Shown: positions 7,890 through 15,479 of the stretch, one piece after another
Numbering within the stretch: the stretch's first letter is position 1
How the letters are laid out: every line of letters starts with the position of its first letter
NCBI GenBank assembly: GCA_964458545.1
Contig: CAYWJF010000018.1
Coordinates: 1-30,391 of the forward strand
Length of the DNA stretch: 30,391 nt
Direction of reading: 5' to 3'
Origin: JAYFNU01 sp964458545
Lineage (GTDB): Bacteria > Bacillota > Clostridia > Oscillospirales > Ruminococcaceae
Program-made: the position numbers and the translations under genes
The notes under the pieces: generated by a model
The model's input: only the letters and a program-made list of their open reading frames with translations
Told to the model about the DNA's origin: nothing
The model's database searches: none

Positions 7890-7921
7890 ACGCTCCCCGA
7901 AATAATATCGGGGAGCGTTTT
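7890..7921 (+). terminator. Riboswitch expression platform: intrinsic terminator
   Basis: A perfect 11-bp stem (7890-7900 with 7908-7918) has a 7-nt loop and is followed by TTTT. It lies 28 bp after the FMN aptamer and 33 bp before the ribU start, as expected for transcriptional attenuation. Two competing pairings exist: CTCCCCG (7893-7899) with CGGGGAG inside the aptamer (7765-7771), and TCGGGGA (7908-7914) with TCCCCGA (7926-7932). Confidence 0.88.
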
Positions 7922-7953
7922 AATATCCCCGAAAAACGAAAGAGGTGTTTTTC

Positions 7954-8520
7954 ATGATTAGAAACGACAGGGTAAGGACGCTTACCCGCATGGCTATGCT
8001 CGCGGCGCTTTCGGTGGTGCTTGTGGCGGTGGTGCATTTTCCTATCTTTCCGTCTGCCGCGTATCTTGAGTATGACCCAGCTGATATTCCGATACTTATC
8101 GGCACCTTCCTTTACGGTCCGTGGTGCGGCGTTATTCTTACCGTTATTGCGAGCGTAATTCAAGGGCTGACGGTTAGCGCAAGCAGCGGTATCTACGGCA
8201 TTATTATGCATCTTATTTCTACGAGTGCGCTTTGCCTTTCGGCGGGCTATATCTACAAAGCAAAGAAGACCCTTCCGCGCGCAATAGTCGCTCTCGCTAT
8301 CGGCACACTTGTAAAAACGGCGGCTATGGCGGGTATGAATTTAGTTATAACACCGCTTTACACGGGTATGCCGCTTGAGGTTGTCAAAACCTTGATTTTC
8401 CCCGTAATCGTTCCGTTTAACCTTATTAAATCTGGAATAAACTCGGTTATAACCTTTCTTATTTACAAGCCTATAAGCCGTCTTTTCGCAAAGAACGACG
8501 AAAGCGCGAAAGGGGAATAG
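7954..8520 (+). CDS. ribU: RibU, riboflavin-specific S component of an ECF transporter
   Basis: 188 residues. The start is ATG at 7954 with AAAGAGG at 7939-7945. The product is a small, very hydrophobic protein with about five to six membrane helices (roughly 12-32, 45-62, 65-85, 88-103, 110-135 and 150-172). It begins TRMAMLAALSVVL, typical of ECF substrate-binding subunits. LEYDPADIPILIGTFLYGP near residues 38-56 is the segment shared by RibU-type proteins. The gene's position directly under an FMN riboswitch strongly supports riboflavin as substrate. It would work with the shared ATPases EcfA and EcfA' and the membrane protein EcfT, which are not in the window. No riboflavin synthesis gene is adjacent, so the switch here controls uptake alone. 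Confidence 0.93.
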   Translation: MIRNDRVRTLTRMAMLAALSVVLVAVVHFPIFPSAAYLEYDPADIPILIGTFLYGPWCGVILTVIASVIQGLTVSASSGIYGIIMHLISTSALCLSAGYIYKAKKTLPRAIVALAIGTLVKTAAMAGMNLVITPLYTGMPLEVVKTLIFPVIVPFNLIKSGINSVITFLIYKPISRLFAKNDESAKGE

Positions 8521-8573
8521 CAAACTCGCGCGCCGCCGCATAGAATAAACAAAAACGTGCGGGGGCAAAGGAT

Positions 8574-8888
8574 ATGGACGCGGCTACAATGATAACAATA
8601 AGCCTTTTCGCGGCGGCGGGAATAATCTGCGCGGTGGTAAGCGCGGCGGAGCTTGCTTTCTTTAAAGAGCTCAGCGGCTCCGTTACGATAATGCGCGGCG
8701 GCGCGGATACGGCGGAGATAGCAAAAATGGCTCGGCGGTGCGGACTTCTTTACGCTAACACTAACGTGGTAATTGTCTGCGGCGCTGAGGAAAAGGGCAG
8801 GATAAACGAGGCGCTTATGCAAAGCGGGATAATCGCCGTGGAAAAGAAGGAGCTTGCCGATACGGTGGAATATCTCTTAAAAGCGTAA
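8574..8888 (+). CDS. Unknown small membrane-anchored protein
   Basis: 104 residues. I do not recognise the family. One membrane helix spans about residues 6-27. The remainder is soluble and looks like a compact alpha/beta unit: a strand at SVTIMRGG, a helix at TAEIAKMARRCG, a strand at NVVIVCG, a helix at GRINEALMQSG, a strand at IIAVE, and a final helix at ADTVEYLLKA. The ribosome binding site is poor (AAAGGA almost touches the ATG), so the start is uncertain; a second ATG is at 8589. The gene lies 53 bp after ribU and is closed by the terminator at 8909-8940, so it is probably co-transcribed with ribU under FMN control. That linkage does not by itself imply a riboflavin role. Confidence 0.65.
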   Translation: MDAATMITISLFAAAGIICAVVSAAELAFFKELSGSVTIMRGGADTAEIAKMARRCGLLYANTNVVIVCGAEEKGRINEALMQSGIIAVEKKELADTVEYLLKA

Positions 8889-8894
8889 TTTAAG

Positions 8895-8923
8895 TTGAAA
8901 AAAAAGACAAAAACCCTTATCAT
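8895..8923 (+). promoter_or_regulatory. Likely recD2 promoter overlapping a terminator
   Basis: TTGAAA (8895-8900) and TATCAT (8918-8923) are 17 bp apart. Transcription would start near 8930, inside the 3' arm of the terminator hairpin, so the new transcript could not form the hairpin. It is the only candidate promoter between the upstream gene and recD2. Confidence 0.5.
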
Positions 8924-8940
8924 TATCGGTAAGGGTTTTT
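8909..8940 (+). terminator. Intrinsic terminator between the ribU unit and recD2
   Basis: An 11-bp stem (8909-8919 with 8930-8940) can extend by T-G and C-G pairs to a 6-nt loop, and the 3' arm ends in five T's. It separates the ribU unit from recD2 in only 70 bp of intergenic DNA. Confidence 0.85.
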
Positions 8941-8958
8941 GATTTATTTAGGAGCATA

Positions 8959-11148
8959 ATGGATTCGAAAATTAACGGAACGGTCGAGAATATTGTTTAC
9001 AAAAATGACGAGAAGGGCTTCGGCGTTATCGAAATGGACGTAAACGGCGAGCTTGTCACGGTGGTGGGCGAGCTTTTTGGCGTATCCGTAGGGGAGGAGC
9101 TTACCGTTTACGGTGAGTTTGTTAACCACCCCACCTTCGGTCCGCAGTTTAAGGCTGGCGCGTGCGAGGTTGTTCTTCCAAGCGACGCCACGGCGATTTA
9201 TAAATACCTTTCTAACGGGGCGATAAGCGGCATAGGTCCCGCGCTTGCACGACGTATGGTGGACGCCTTTTCTGACAAAACGCTGGACGTTATTGCGAAA
9301 AGCCCCGAGCAGCTTACAAATATTAAGGGTATTTCCAAGGACAAGGCGAAGAAGATAAGCGAGGAGTTCCGTAAGATATACGGAGTCCGCGAGGTTTTCG
9401 CCGAGCTTTCCGCCCTTGGGCTCGACATGTCCGATTCGCTTATCCTCTACCGCTCCTACGGCGACTATACGCCCGAGCTAATAAAGGGCAACCCCTATAT
9501 GATTTGCGGCTACCCCGCCTACAAGGATTTCTCGGTAGCCGAGGCGCTTGCTACACGGCTCGGCTTTTCAAGTGACGACGTAAACCGCGTAAGAGCGGGC
9601 ATAATATATATACTTCGCCATAACCTCAATAACGGCCATACCTGCGTGCCCGTTGAGACGCTTATTACAAAGGCGTCGGACTTTCTTGAAATAGCGCGGG
9701 ACACGGTGGAAATAGCGCTTTTTGACGCGGCTGAGGAGAATAAGCTTAGCGTTATAAAATTCGGCGGCACAGAGTACGCGTTTTTAACCGATATGGCGCG
9801 CGCCGAAAGATATATCGCCGAACGGCTTTTGTTCCTAAAAACAATTTCCTATAAAAACGCCTTGGACGCCAAGGAAGAGATTGCCGATTTTGAGAAGTAC
9901 AACCATATTGAGTACGAGGAGCTGCAAAAGCGTGCGATTTCCGCTTCGCTCACCTCGGGCGCGGTGGTTATTACGGGCGGTCCCGGTACAGGTAAAACAA
10001 CGGCGCTTAACGCTATTATCGCTCTTTGCGAAAAGAACGGCGATAAGGTTGCGCTCTGCGCGCCGACGGGTCGCGCCGCAAAAAGGCTCTTCGAGCTTAC
10101 GGGGCACGAGGCGAAAACGGTGCATCGGCTTCTTGAGATGGACTATAAGGACGGAAACCTTTCCTTCGTTCATAACGAGGAAAACCCGCTTAAATGCGAT
10201 GTTGTAGTGATAGACGAGATGTCTATGACCGATTCGCTGCTTTTCGAGTCGCTGCTTCGCGGCGTCGTGCCACACTGCCGTCTTGTTATGGTCGGCGACT
10301 TTAACCAGCTGCCGTCGGTCGGAGCGGGCAACGTTCTTCGCGATATAATTGAAAGCGGCGCGTGCGAGACGGTTGAGCTTCAAAAAATCTTCCGTCAGGC
10401 GGCGAAAAGCCTTATAGTCGTTAACGCCCACTGCATAGTTAACGGCGAGATACCCGATACCGAAACCCATGACCGCGATTTCTTCTTTTTGAAAACCGAC
10501 AAGGAGAACGGCGCGGCGCTTATCTGCGACCTCATTTCGCGAAGGCTTCCGAAAAGCTATAAGTACGACCCGTTCACCGATATACAGATACTTGCGCCGT
10601 CGCGTATTGGCGAGCTTGGCACCGTCACCCTTAACGAAAGGATACGCGCGAGGCTTAACCCAAAGGCTGAGGGCAAGGGCGAAATAAAGATAATGGGCGT
10701 TCTCTTTCGCGAGGGAGACCGCGTTATGCAGACTAAGAATAACTACGATATCGCGTGGACGAAGGACGGCGGCGAAAAGGGGATAGGCGTATTTAACGGA
10801 GATATCGGAACAATAGAGAAGATAGACCACAAGCGAAGGGTAATAAAATGCTTCTTTGATGACAGAACGGTGGAGTATACCTTTGAGCAGGCTATGCAGC
10901 TTGAAGCCGCTTACGCCGTTACCGTCCATAAAAGTCAGGGCTCGGAATTTCCTTGCGTAATCCTTTCCCTCTGCGACTTTTCACGGAAGCTTTGTTACCG
11001 AAATCTTTTGTATACGGCGGTTACAAGAGCGCGCGAGCTGCTTATTATCGTCGGCGACCAAAGCACCCTTGAAGCTATGGTAATGAACGATAAAAAGACC
11101 CTTCGTTACACGGGGCTTGCCGCCTTTTTAAGAGGAGAAATTGAATGA
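8959..11148 (+). CDS. recD2: RecD2 family ATP-dependent DNA helicase
   Basis: 729 residues, typical of RecD2 (also called YrrC), a 5'-3' helicase acting alone rather than in RecBCD. An N-terminal OB-like domain (1-75) is followed by tandem helix-hairpin-helix motifs (IGPALARRMV near 92-101, IKGISKDKAKKI near 122-133), which distinguish RecD2 from RecD. The motor carries Walker A GGPGTGKTT (340-348, Lys346), Walker B VVIDEMSM (Asp419, Glu420) and GDFNQLPSVGAG (447-458). Near the C-terminus are VTVHKSQGSE and LLYTAVTRARELL. AGGAG at 8950-8954 precedes the ATG. The gene overlaps comFC by 4 bp (ATGA), so the two are translationally coupled. Its family roles are in replication-fork and mismatch-repair related DNA maintenance. 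Confidence 0.95.
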   Translation: MDSKINGTVENIVYKNDEKGFGVIEMDVNGELVTVVGELFGVSVGEELTVYGEFVNHPTFGPQFKAGACEVVLPSDATAIYKYLSNGAISGIGPALARRMVDAFSDKTLDVIAKSPEQLTNIKGISKDKAKKISEEFRKIYGVREVFAELSALGLDMSDSLILYRSYGDYTPELIKGNPYMICGYPAYKDFSVAEALATRLGFSSDDVNRVRAGIIYILRHNLNNGHTCVPVETLITKASDFLEIARDTVEIALFDAAEENKLSVIKFGGTEYAFLTDMARAERYIAERLLFLKTISYKNALDAKEEIADFEKYNHIEYEELQKRAISASLTSGAVVITGGPGTGKTTALNAIIALCEKNGDKVALCAPTGRAAKRLFELTGHEAKTVHRLLEMDYKDGNLSFVHNEENPLKCDVVVIDEMSMTDSLLFESLLRGVVPHCRLVMVGDFNQLPSVGAGNVLRDIIESGACETVELQKIFRQAAKSLIVVNAHCIVNGEIPDTETHDRDFFFLKTDKENGAALICDLISRRLPKSYKYDPFTDIQILAPSRIGELGTVTLNERIRARLNPKAEGKGEIKIMGVLFREGDRVMQTKNNYDIAWTKDGGEKGIGVFNGDIGTIEKIDHKRRVIKCFFDDRTVEYTFEQAMQLEAAYAVTVHKSQGSEFPCVILSLCDFSRKLCYRNLLYTAVTRARELLIIVGDQSTLEAMVMNDKKTLRYTGLAAFLRGEIE

Positions 11149-11828
11149 GCTTTATTAAGAATATGAGGGAGAAGGCGCTTAACCTTCTCTATCCGCCAAG
11201 ATGTATGTTCTGCGACGAGGTGCTTCCGGAGGGCAAAGCCTGCAAGAAGTGTCAAAAGCGTATGGCACCCTACCGTCTTGAGGGCGAAAGGGGCGAAAAG
11301 GCGGGAATGACGGATAAGACGCTCGGGTGTCTCGACGCGGTATCCGCGAGCTTTCGCTACGCGGACGAGGTAAAGGAAGCGGTTATTCGCTACAAATTCT
11401 TCGGTGAAGCGGGTATGGCTTACGATATGGCAAGGATAATGACTCGCGACCTAAAGAAGCGTATGAACGTTTCAGATATAGACTATGTAGTAAGCGTGCC
11501 AGAGCATAAGGACAGCGACCGTCACTCGCGGCTTCTCGCAAAGCAGACCGCTCGTATACTTGAAAAGAAGTATTTTGCGAGGCTTCTTGTTAAAACCGCG
11601 TCCACAAGGAAGCAACACGACGGGCTTACCCGCGCTGAAAGGGAGAAGAACCTGCGCGGCGTTTTCGCCGTGAGCGACAAGGAGAAGCTAAAGGGAAAAA
11701 CGGTGCTAATCTGCGACGATATTGTAACGAGCGGCTGTACCCTAAACGAGTGCGCGAGAACCTTAAAGAAAGCAGGCGCGAGAGCGGTGTTCGCTTCGGC
11801 TTTTTCTTCTACTTTTATCGAAGGTTAG
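11145..11828 (+). CDS. comFC: ComFC-like phosphoribosyltransferase-fold competence protein
   Basis: 227 residues, normal for ComFC/GntX. Two CxxC pairs near the N-terminus (Cys20/Cys23 and Cys33/Cys36) form the expected zinc site. The rest is a type I phosphoribosyltransferase fold, with the PRPP-loop motif TVLICDDIVTSGCTLNE at 186-202 and the RKQHDGLTRAEREKNLRG segment shared by the family (about 155-172). ComFC proteins take part in processing incoming DNA during natural transformation, but they also occur in non-competent bacteria and their reaction is not settled. The start codon overlaps the recD2 stop (ATGA), with AGAGGAG inside the recD2 end. No ComFA helicase gene is adjacent; the partner here is recD2. 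Confidence 0.92.
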   Translation: MSFIKNMREKALNLLYPPRCMFCDEVLPEGKACKKCQKRMAPYRLEGERGEKAGMTDKTLGCLDAVSASFRYADEVKEAVIRYKFFGEAGMAYDMARIMTRDLKKRMNVSDIDYVVSVPEHKDSDRHSRLLAKQTARILEKKYFARLLVKTASTRKQHDGLTRAEREKNLRGVFAVSDKEKLKGKTVLICDDIVTSGCTLNECARTLKKAGARAVFASAFSSTFIEG

Positions 11829-11830
11829 TA

Positions 11831-11859
11831 TTGAAAAGAGAGAAAAAATAGGTTATACT
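11831..11859 (+). promoter_or_regulatory. Promoter of the small OadG-like gene
   Basis: TTGAAA (11831-11836) and TATACT (11854-11859) are separated by 17 bp, and the gene starts about 38 bp downstream of the -10. The spacing is ideal and both boxes differ from consensus by one base. Confidence 0.75.
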
Positions 11860-11897
11860 GTCATTTAGTGTTTTTTTGTAACGAAGGAGTTGTAATT

Positions 11898-12137
11898 ATG
11901 GCTAAGAGTATAAAGATAGAAGCGCCTTATAAGGAAATAGTTACCGCGAGCGAGGCGAAAAGCGCGAGCTTTAGCGGTGTTTCGGCTGAAATAGTAGCGG
12001 CTATCTCGGGAGCTATCGCAGTTATCTGCGGCGAAAACGCGGTAATAAAGAGCGTTAAGCGTTCCGTCCGCGCAAAGAGCACGGGAAGAAGCGCTTGGAG
12101 CACGGCGGGACTTCTCGACAACACCCGCGCGTTTTAA
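11898..12137 (+). CDS. Small protein resembling the C-terminal tail of OadG/MmdD decarboxylase subunits
   Basis: 79 residues. The start is ATG at 11898 with AAGGAG at 11884-11889; an upstream extension of the frame lacks such a site. The second half (EIVAAISGAIAVICGENAVI, KSVKRSV, GRSAWSTAGLLDNTRAF) recalls the C-terminal segment of sodium-pump decarboxylase gamma/delta subunits: an Ala/Ile-rich helix, then R-S-(I/V)-(R/K)-R, then W-x-x-A-G-R/L-x-(E/D). What is missing is the N-terminal membrane helix that anchors those subunits; residues 1-28 are polar. No decarboxylase alpha or beta gene is near. It has its own promoter and terminator, so it is a single-gene transcript. It may be a biotin-decarboxylase assembly factor or an unrelated protein with the same tail. 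I am sure it is a gene but only moderately sure of the likeness. Confidence 0.75.
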   Translation: MAKSIKIEAPYKEIVTASEAKSASFSGVSAEIVAAISGAIAVICGENAVIKSVKRSVRAKSTGRSAWSTAGLLDNTRAF

Positions 12138-12153
12138 TTAACCTTAAAAGCAT

Positions 12154-12184
12154 CGGACGCCGCCAGCTTGGCGCGCGTCCGTTT
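12154..12184 (+). terminator. Intrinsic terminator after the small OadG-like gene
   Basis: A 7-bp stem (12154-12160 with 12175-12181) continues, past a bulged C, into a 4-bp inner stem (12161-12164 with 12170-12173) with a 5-nt loop. It is followed by TTTGTTATATT. The T run is modest. Confidence 0.7.
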
Positions 12185-12197
12185 GTTATATTCTCTT

Positions 12198-12227
12198 TTG
12201 CGTGAACACGGCTGTTTATGGTATAAT
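12198..12227 (+). promoter_or_regulatory. Promoter of the pcrA-to-MGMT operon
   Basis: A perfect TATAAT (12222-12227) has an extended TGG immediately before it (12219-12221) and a TTGCGT at 12198-12203 with 18 bp spacing. It lies 36 bp before the pcrA start. Confidence 0.75.
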
Positions 12228-12263
12228 AATAAAGTTAAAGATTTATTTAGGACGGAGAAAACG

Positions 12264-14684
12264 ATGGGGCTAAACGAAGAATTTATTACACTCAGAAAGC
12301 GATATATAGAATCCCGTTTTTTCCGCCTAAACGACGTTCAGCGCGAAGCGGCGTTCTGCGTAAAGGGTCCGCTTCTTATCCTTGCGGGTGCGGGTAGCGG
12401 CAAAACCATGGTGCTTGTAAACCGCACAAGATACATAATCGAGTTCGGCAACGCCTATCAAAGCACCGCGCTTTCCCGCGACGTAAGTGAAGCGGAGCTT
12501 TCAGAGCTTAGAGCCGCGGTAGACGAAAAGCGCGAATGCTCTTCTGAACTAAAGCCGCTCTTAAAGACCGACGCTGTGCCTGTGTGGAGCATACTTGCCA
12601 TTACCTTTACGAACAAGGCGGCGGCTCAGCTAAAGGAGCGTATATGCGAGGAAACGGGCGAGGAGGGGAACGACGTTTTCGCCTCCACCTTCCATTCGGC
12701 GTGCGTAAGGTTTCTTCGCCGCGACGCGGACAAGCTTGGCTTTCCGAAAAGCTTCACGATATACGATACGGATGATTCTGTCCGCGTTTTAAAAGCGATA
12801 TATAAAGAAACCTCGGTTGACGAAAAGATGTTCCCCTTAAAGTGGATGGCGGCGAAGATAGGGCGAATTAAGGACTCTATGGTTTCGCCCGAGGACTTCA
12901 AAAGCGCCCCGAAGGATTTTCGCGACGAGGTGGTCGCGAAGGTCTATATGGAGTATCAAAGGCGGCTTAAAGCCGCGGGCGCGTTCGATTTCGACGACCT
13001 TATTTATATGACCGTGACGCTGCTGCGAGATTTTCCCGAGGTGCGCGAATACTACCACAGGCGTTTTCGTTACATAATGGTGGACGAGTATCAGGATACC
13101 TCCTATGCGCAGTATAAACTAATCGAATACCTCACGGGTGAAGAACAGAATATCTGCGTGGTGGGCGACGACGACCAGAGCATATACCGCTTCCGCGGCG
13201 CGACGATTGAGAACATCTTAGGCTTCGAGAACTGCTTTAAAAACGCGCGTGTAATTAGGCTTGAGCAGAACTACCGCTCTACCGAGAATATATTGGACGC
13301 GGCGAACGGGGTTATAAAAAACAACGTCGGGCGCAAGGGAAAAACCCTTTGGAGCGAGCGTGGCGCGGGCGATAAGATAACCGTTTACTGTGCCGATAGC
13401 GAGCTTGACGAGGCGGCGTTTGTCGCGCGCGAAATACTTAAAAACAAGGAGAACGGTATAGGGCTTTCCGAGCAAGCGGTGCTTTACAGAATGAACGCGC
13501 AGAGCAACCCGCTCGAAAACCATTTTGCCCGCGCGGGCATACCCTATAGGGTGTACGGTGGGCAGAAGTTCTATGACCGCTTAGAGATAAAGGACGTTCT
13601 CGCATATTTACAGCTTATTGACAACAAATACGACAACCTGCGCCTTACGCGAATAATCAACCGCCCCGCGCGCAAGATAGGCGAAGCTACCGTCGCGGAG
13701 GTTTCGCGCATCTCCGAGGGCTTGGGCGAGCCGATGGTAGATATTATCCGCCGCGCCAACGAATTCGAAAGCCTTTCTCGTGCAAGAAACGCTTTAAAGG
13801 ATTTTTTGGATATCTACGACAGGCTTCTTGAAAGCCGCGAGGAGAATACCCTCGGCGATTTTGTCGAGTCGGTTATCTCTATTTCAGGCTATCGCGCTAT
13901 GCTTACCGCGCAGGGCGACGAGGGACTCTCGCGCCTTGAAAACGTGGAGGAGCTTGTTTCAAATATCAGAATTTTTGAAAAGGAGCACCCCGAGGGAACG
14001 CTTTCCGACTTCCTTGAGGAGATTGCGCTTGTAACAAGCATAGATAACTATGACGAGGGCGCCGAGACGGTTACACTTATGACCCTTCACAGCGCAAAGG
14101 GGCTTGAGTTCGACTGTGTATATATCGTCGGGCTTGAGGAGGGCATCTTCCCGGGCGAGGCGGCTCGCTATAACAACGAAGAGATAGAAGAGGAACGAAG
14201 GCTCGCGTATGTCGGTATAACCCGCGCGAGAAAGCGGCTTTATATGACGAGAAGCCAGATGAGAATGATTTTCGGCACGACAAGGCGCAACGCCGAATCC
14301 CGCTTCTTAAAGGAGATAGACGAGAGTCTTAAGGACGATTTAAGTCCGAAGCGTGCGCAGAGCTGGCGCACAGCCGAGAGCGGCTTCGGCGGCTTTACGG
14401 GCTACGGCGACGCAAAGCGCGAATACGGCGGCTACACGGGCGGCGAGAAGCAAAGCGGCGTTTCGCTCGCCTCCTCTATGACGCTCGGCGGCGACAAGCC
14501 TAAGGCGGAAACCGCTAAGGGCGCCTCCTTCCAAAAGGGGGACCGCGTGGAGCATAAGATATTCGGAACGGGCACGGTTATCTCCGCTACACCGCTCGGC
14601 GGCGATACCCTTGTGGAAATTTCATTTGACAAGTTGGGCGTAAAGAAAGCAATGGCGAACTACGCGCCTATGAAGAAGATATAG
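12264..14684 (+). CDS. pcrA: UvrD/PcrA-type ATP-dependent DNA helicase
   Basis: 806 residues. The start is ATG at 12264 after GGACGGAG; the frame extends upstream but crosses the promoter. It is a superfamily 1A 3'-5' helicase for nucleotide excision repair and clearing of replication conflicts. Motifs: Q-motif LNDVQREA (22-29), Walker A AGAGSGKT (41-48, Lys47), ILAITFTNKAA (110-120), DEYQDTS (274-280), GDDDQSIYRFRGA (301-313), QNYRSTENIL, TLMTLHSAKGLEF and a VGITRARKRLY motif. The last 50 residues (FQKGDRVEHKIFGTGTVISA) are the Tudor-like domain that PcrA uses to bind RNA polymerase. One oddity is about 40 extra charged residues (about 62-103) between Walker A and motif Ia compared with Bacillus PcrA. 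It is the first gene of the operon running to 20142. Confidence 0.95.
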   Translation: MGLNEEFITLRKRYIESRFFRLNDVQREAAFCVKGPLLILAGAGSGKTMVLVNRTRYIIEFGNAYQSTALSRDVSEAELSELRAAVDEKRECSSELKPLLKTDAVPVWSILAITFTNKAAAQLKERICEETGEEGNDVFASTFHSACVRFLRRDADKLGFPKSFTIYDTDDSVRVLKAIYKETSVDEKMFPLKWMAAKIGRIKDSMVSPEDFKSAPKDFRDEVVAKVYMEYQRRLKAAGAFDFDDLIYMTVTLLRDFPEVREYYHRRFRYIMVDEYQDTSYAQYKLIEYLTGEEQNICVVGDDDQSIYRFRGATIENILGFENCFKNARVIRLEQNYRSTENILDAANGVIKNNVGRKGKTLWSERGAGDKITVYCADSELDEAAFVAREILKNKENGIGLSEQAVLYRMNAQSNPLENHFARAGIPYRVYGGQKFYDRLEIKDVLAYLQLIDNKYDNLRLTRIINRPARKIGEATVAEVSRISEGLGEPMVDIIRRANEFESLSRARNALKDFLDIYDRLLESREENTLGDFVESVISISGYRAMLTAQGDEGLSRLENVEELVSNIRIFEKEHPEGTLSDFLEEIALVTSIDNYDEGAETVTLMTLHSAKGLEFDCVYIVGLEEGIFPGEAARYNNEEIEEERRLAYVGITRARKRLYMTRSQMRMIFGTTRRNAESRFLKEIDESLKDDLSPKRAQSWRTAESGFGGFTGYGDAKREYGGYTGGEKQSGVSLASSMTLGGDKPKAETAKGASFQKGDRVEHKIFGTGTVISATPLGGDTLVEISFDKLGVKKAMANYAPMKKI

Positions 14685-14707
14685 CGCTTTAAGGAGGATT
14701 TAAGGAA

Positions 14708-15478
14708 ATGAAGGTATACTTATTAGCGTATACGGCTATGCCCGAAAAAATTGTGGCGTCGGCGGCAAAGCTTTGTTATTCAAATTCCGAGGTTAACGCT
14801 CTTCTTGAGGGACTTACTGAGGAAAAAACGGAAAGCTTCGTTAATATGCTCTCTGAAATAGGGCACGAAAGCCCAATTGAGCACGCGAGCTTTACCTTCG
14901 CCGTCGAGGGGGTATCGCGAGTGCTTCTCGCGCAGCTTACCCGCCACAGAATAGCCTCCTACAGCGTACAGAGTCAGCGGTATGTGCGCTTAGACGATTT
15001 TAAATATGTCACCCCGCCCGCAATTGAAAATGACGAGCAGGCGAAGAAGCTCTACCTCGATATGATGCGGCGGGACGCGGCGGCATACGAGGAGCTTACC
15101 GAGATACTAAAGAAGAAATATATTGAGGAGAACCTTGCCGCGGGCGACGACGAAAAGACCGCCGCGAGAAAGGCTGAAAAAAAGAGTATAGAGGACGCGC
15201 GGTTCGTGCTTCCGAACTCCTGTGAAACCAAGCTTGTTGTTACTATGAACGCGCGCTCGCTTCTTAACTTCTTCCGCCACCGTTGTTGCGGACGCGCCCA
15301 GTGGGAGATAAAGGAGCTTGCGGATAATATGCTCGCGCTTGTGTCGGGCGTTGCGCCCGCGCTCTTTAAAGCGGCGGGACCGCCCTGCTTAAACGGCGCT
15401 TGCCCCGAGGGTAAGATGAGCTGCGGCAGAGCTAAGGAAATGAAGGAATTTTACACTAATTTGAAGAGGGCGCGGTAA
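14708..15478 (+). CDS. thyX: Flavin-dependent thymidylate synthase ThyX
   Basis: 256 residues. ThyX makes dTMP from dUMP with methylene-tetrahydrofolate, FAD and NADPH, and releases tetrahydrofolate. The diagnostic RHR-x7-S motif is present as RHRIASYSVQS (Arg79, His80, Arg81, Ser89). Before it is GHESPIEHASFTF (52-64), also conserved, and NARSLLNFFRHRCCGRAQWEI near 180-200 is the second family signature. The protein is slightly longer than the common 210-250 residues because of a helical insert near 125-155 (ENLAAGDDEKTAARKAEKKS). AAGGAGG lies upstream of the ATG. It is directly followed by thymidylate kinase, so dTMP synthesis and phosphorylation are encoded side by side. No thyA is in the window. 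Confidence 0.95.
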   Translation: MKVYLLAYTAMPEKIVASAAKLCYSNSEVNALLEGLTEEKTESFVNMLSEIGHESPIEHASFTFAVEGVSRVLLAQLTRHRIASYSVQSQRYVRLDDFKYVTPPAIENDEQAKKLYLDMMRRDAAAYEELTEILKKKYIEENLAAGDDEKTAARKAEKKSIEDARFVLPNSCETKLVVTMNARSLLNFFRHRCCGRAQWEIKELADNMLALVSGVAPALFKAAGPPCLNGACPEGKMSCGRAKEMKEFYTNLKRAR

Positions 15479-15479
15479 A

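Noticed and set aside
9835..10929. A 364-codon open frame on the minus strand opposite recD2
   Set aside because: It lies wholly inside the motor domain of recD2, has no ribosome binding site or family likeness, and follows from codon bias of the sense gene.
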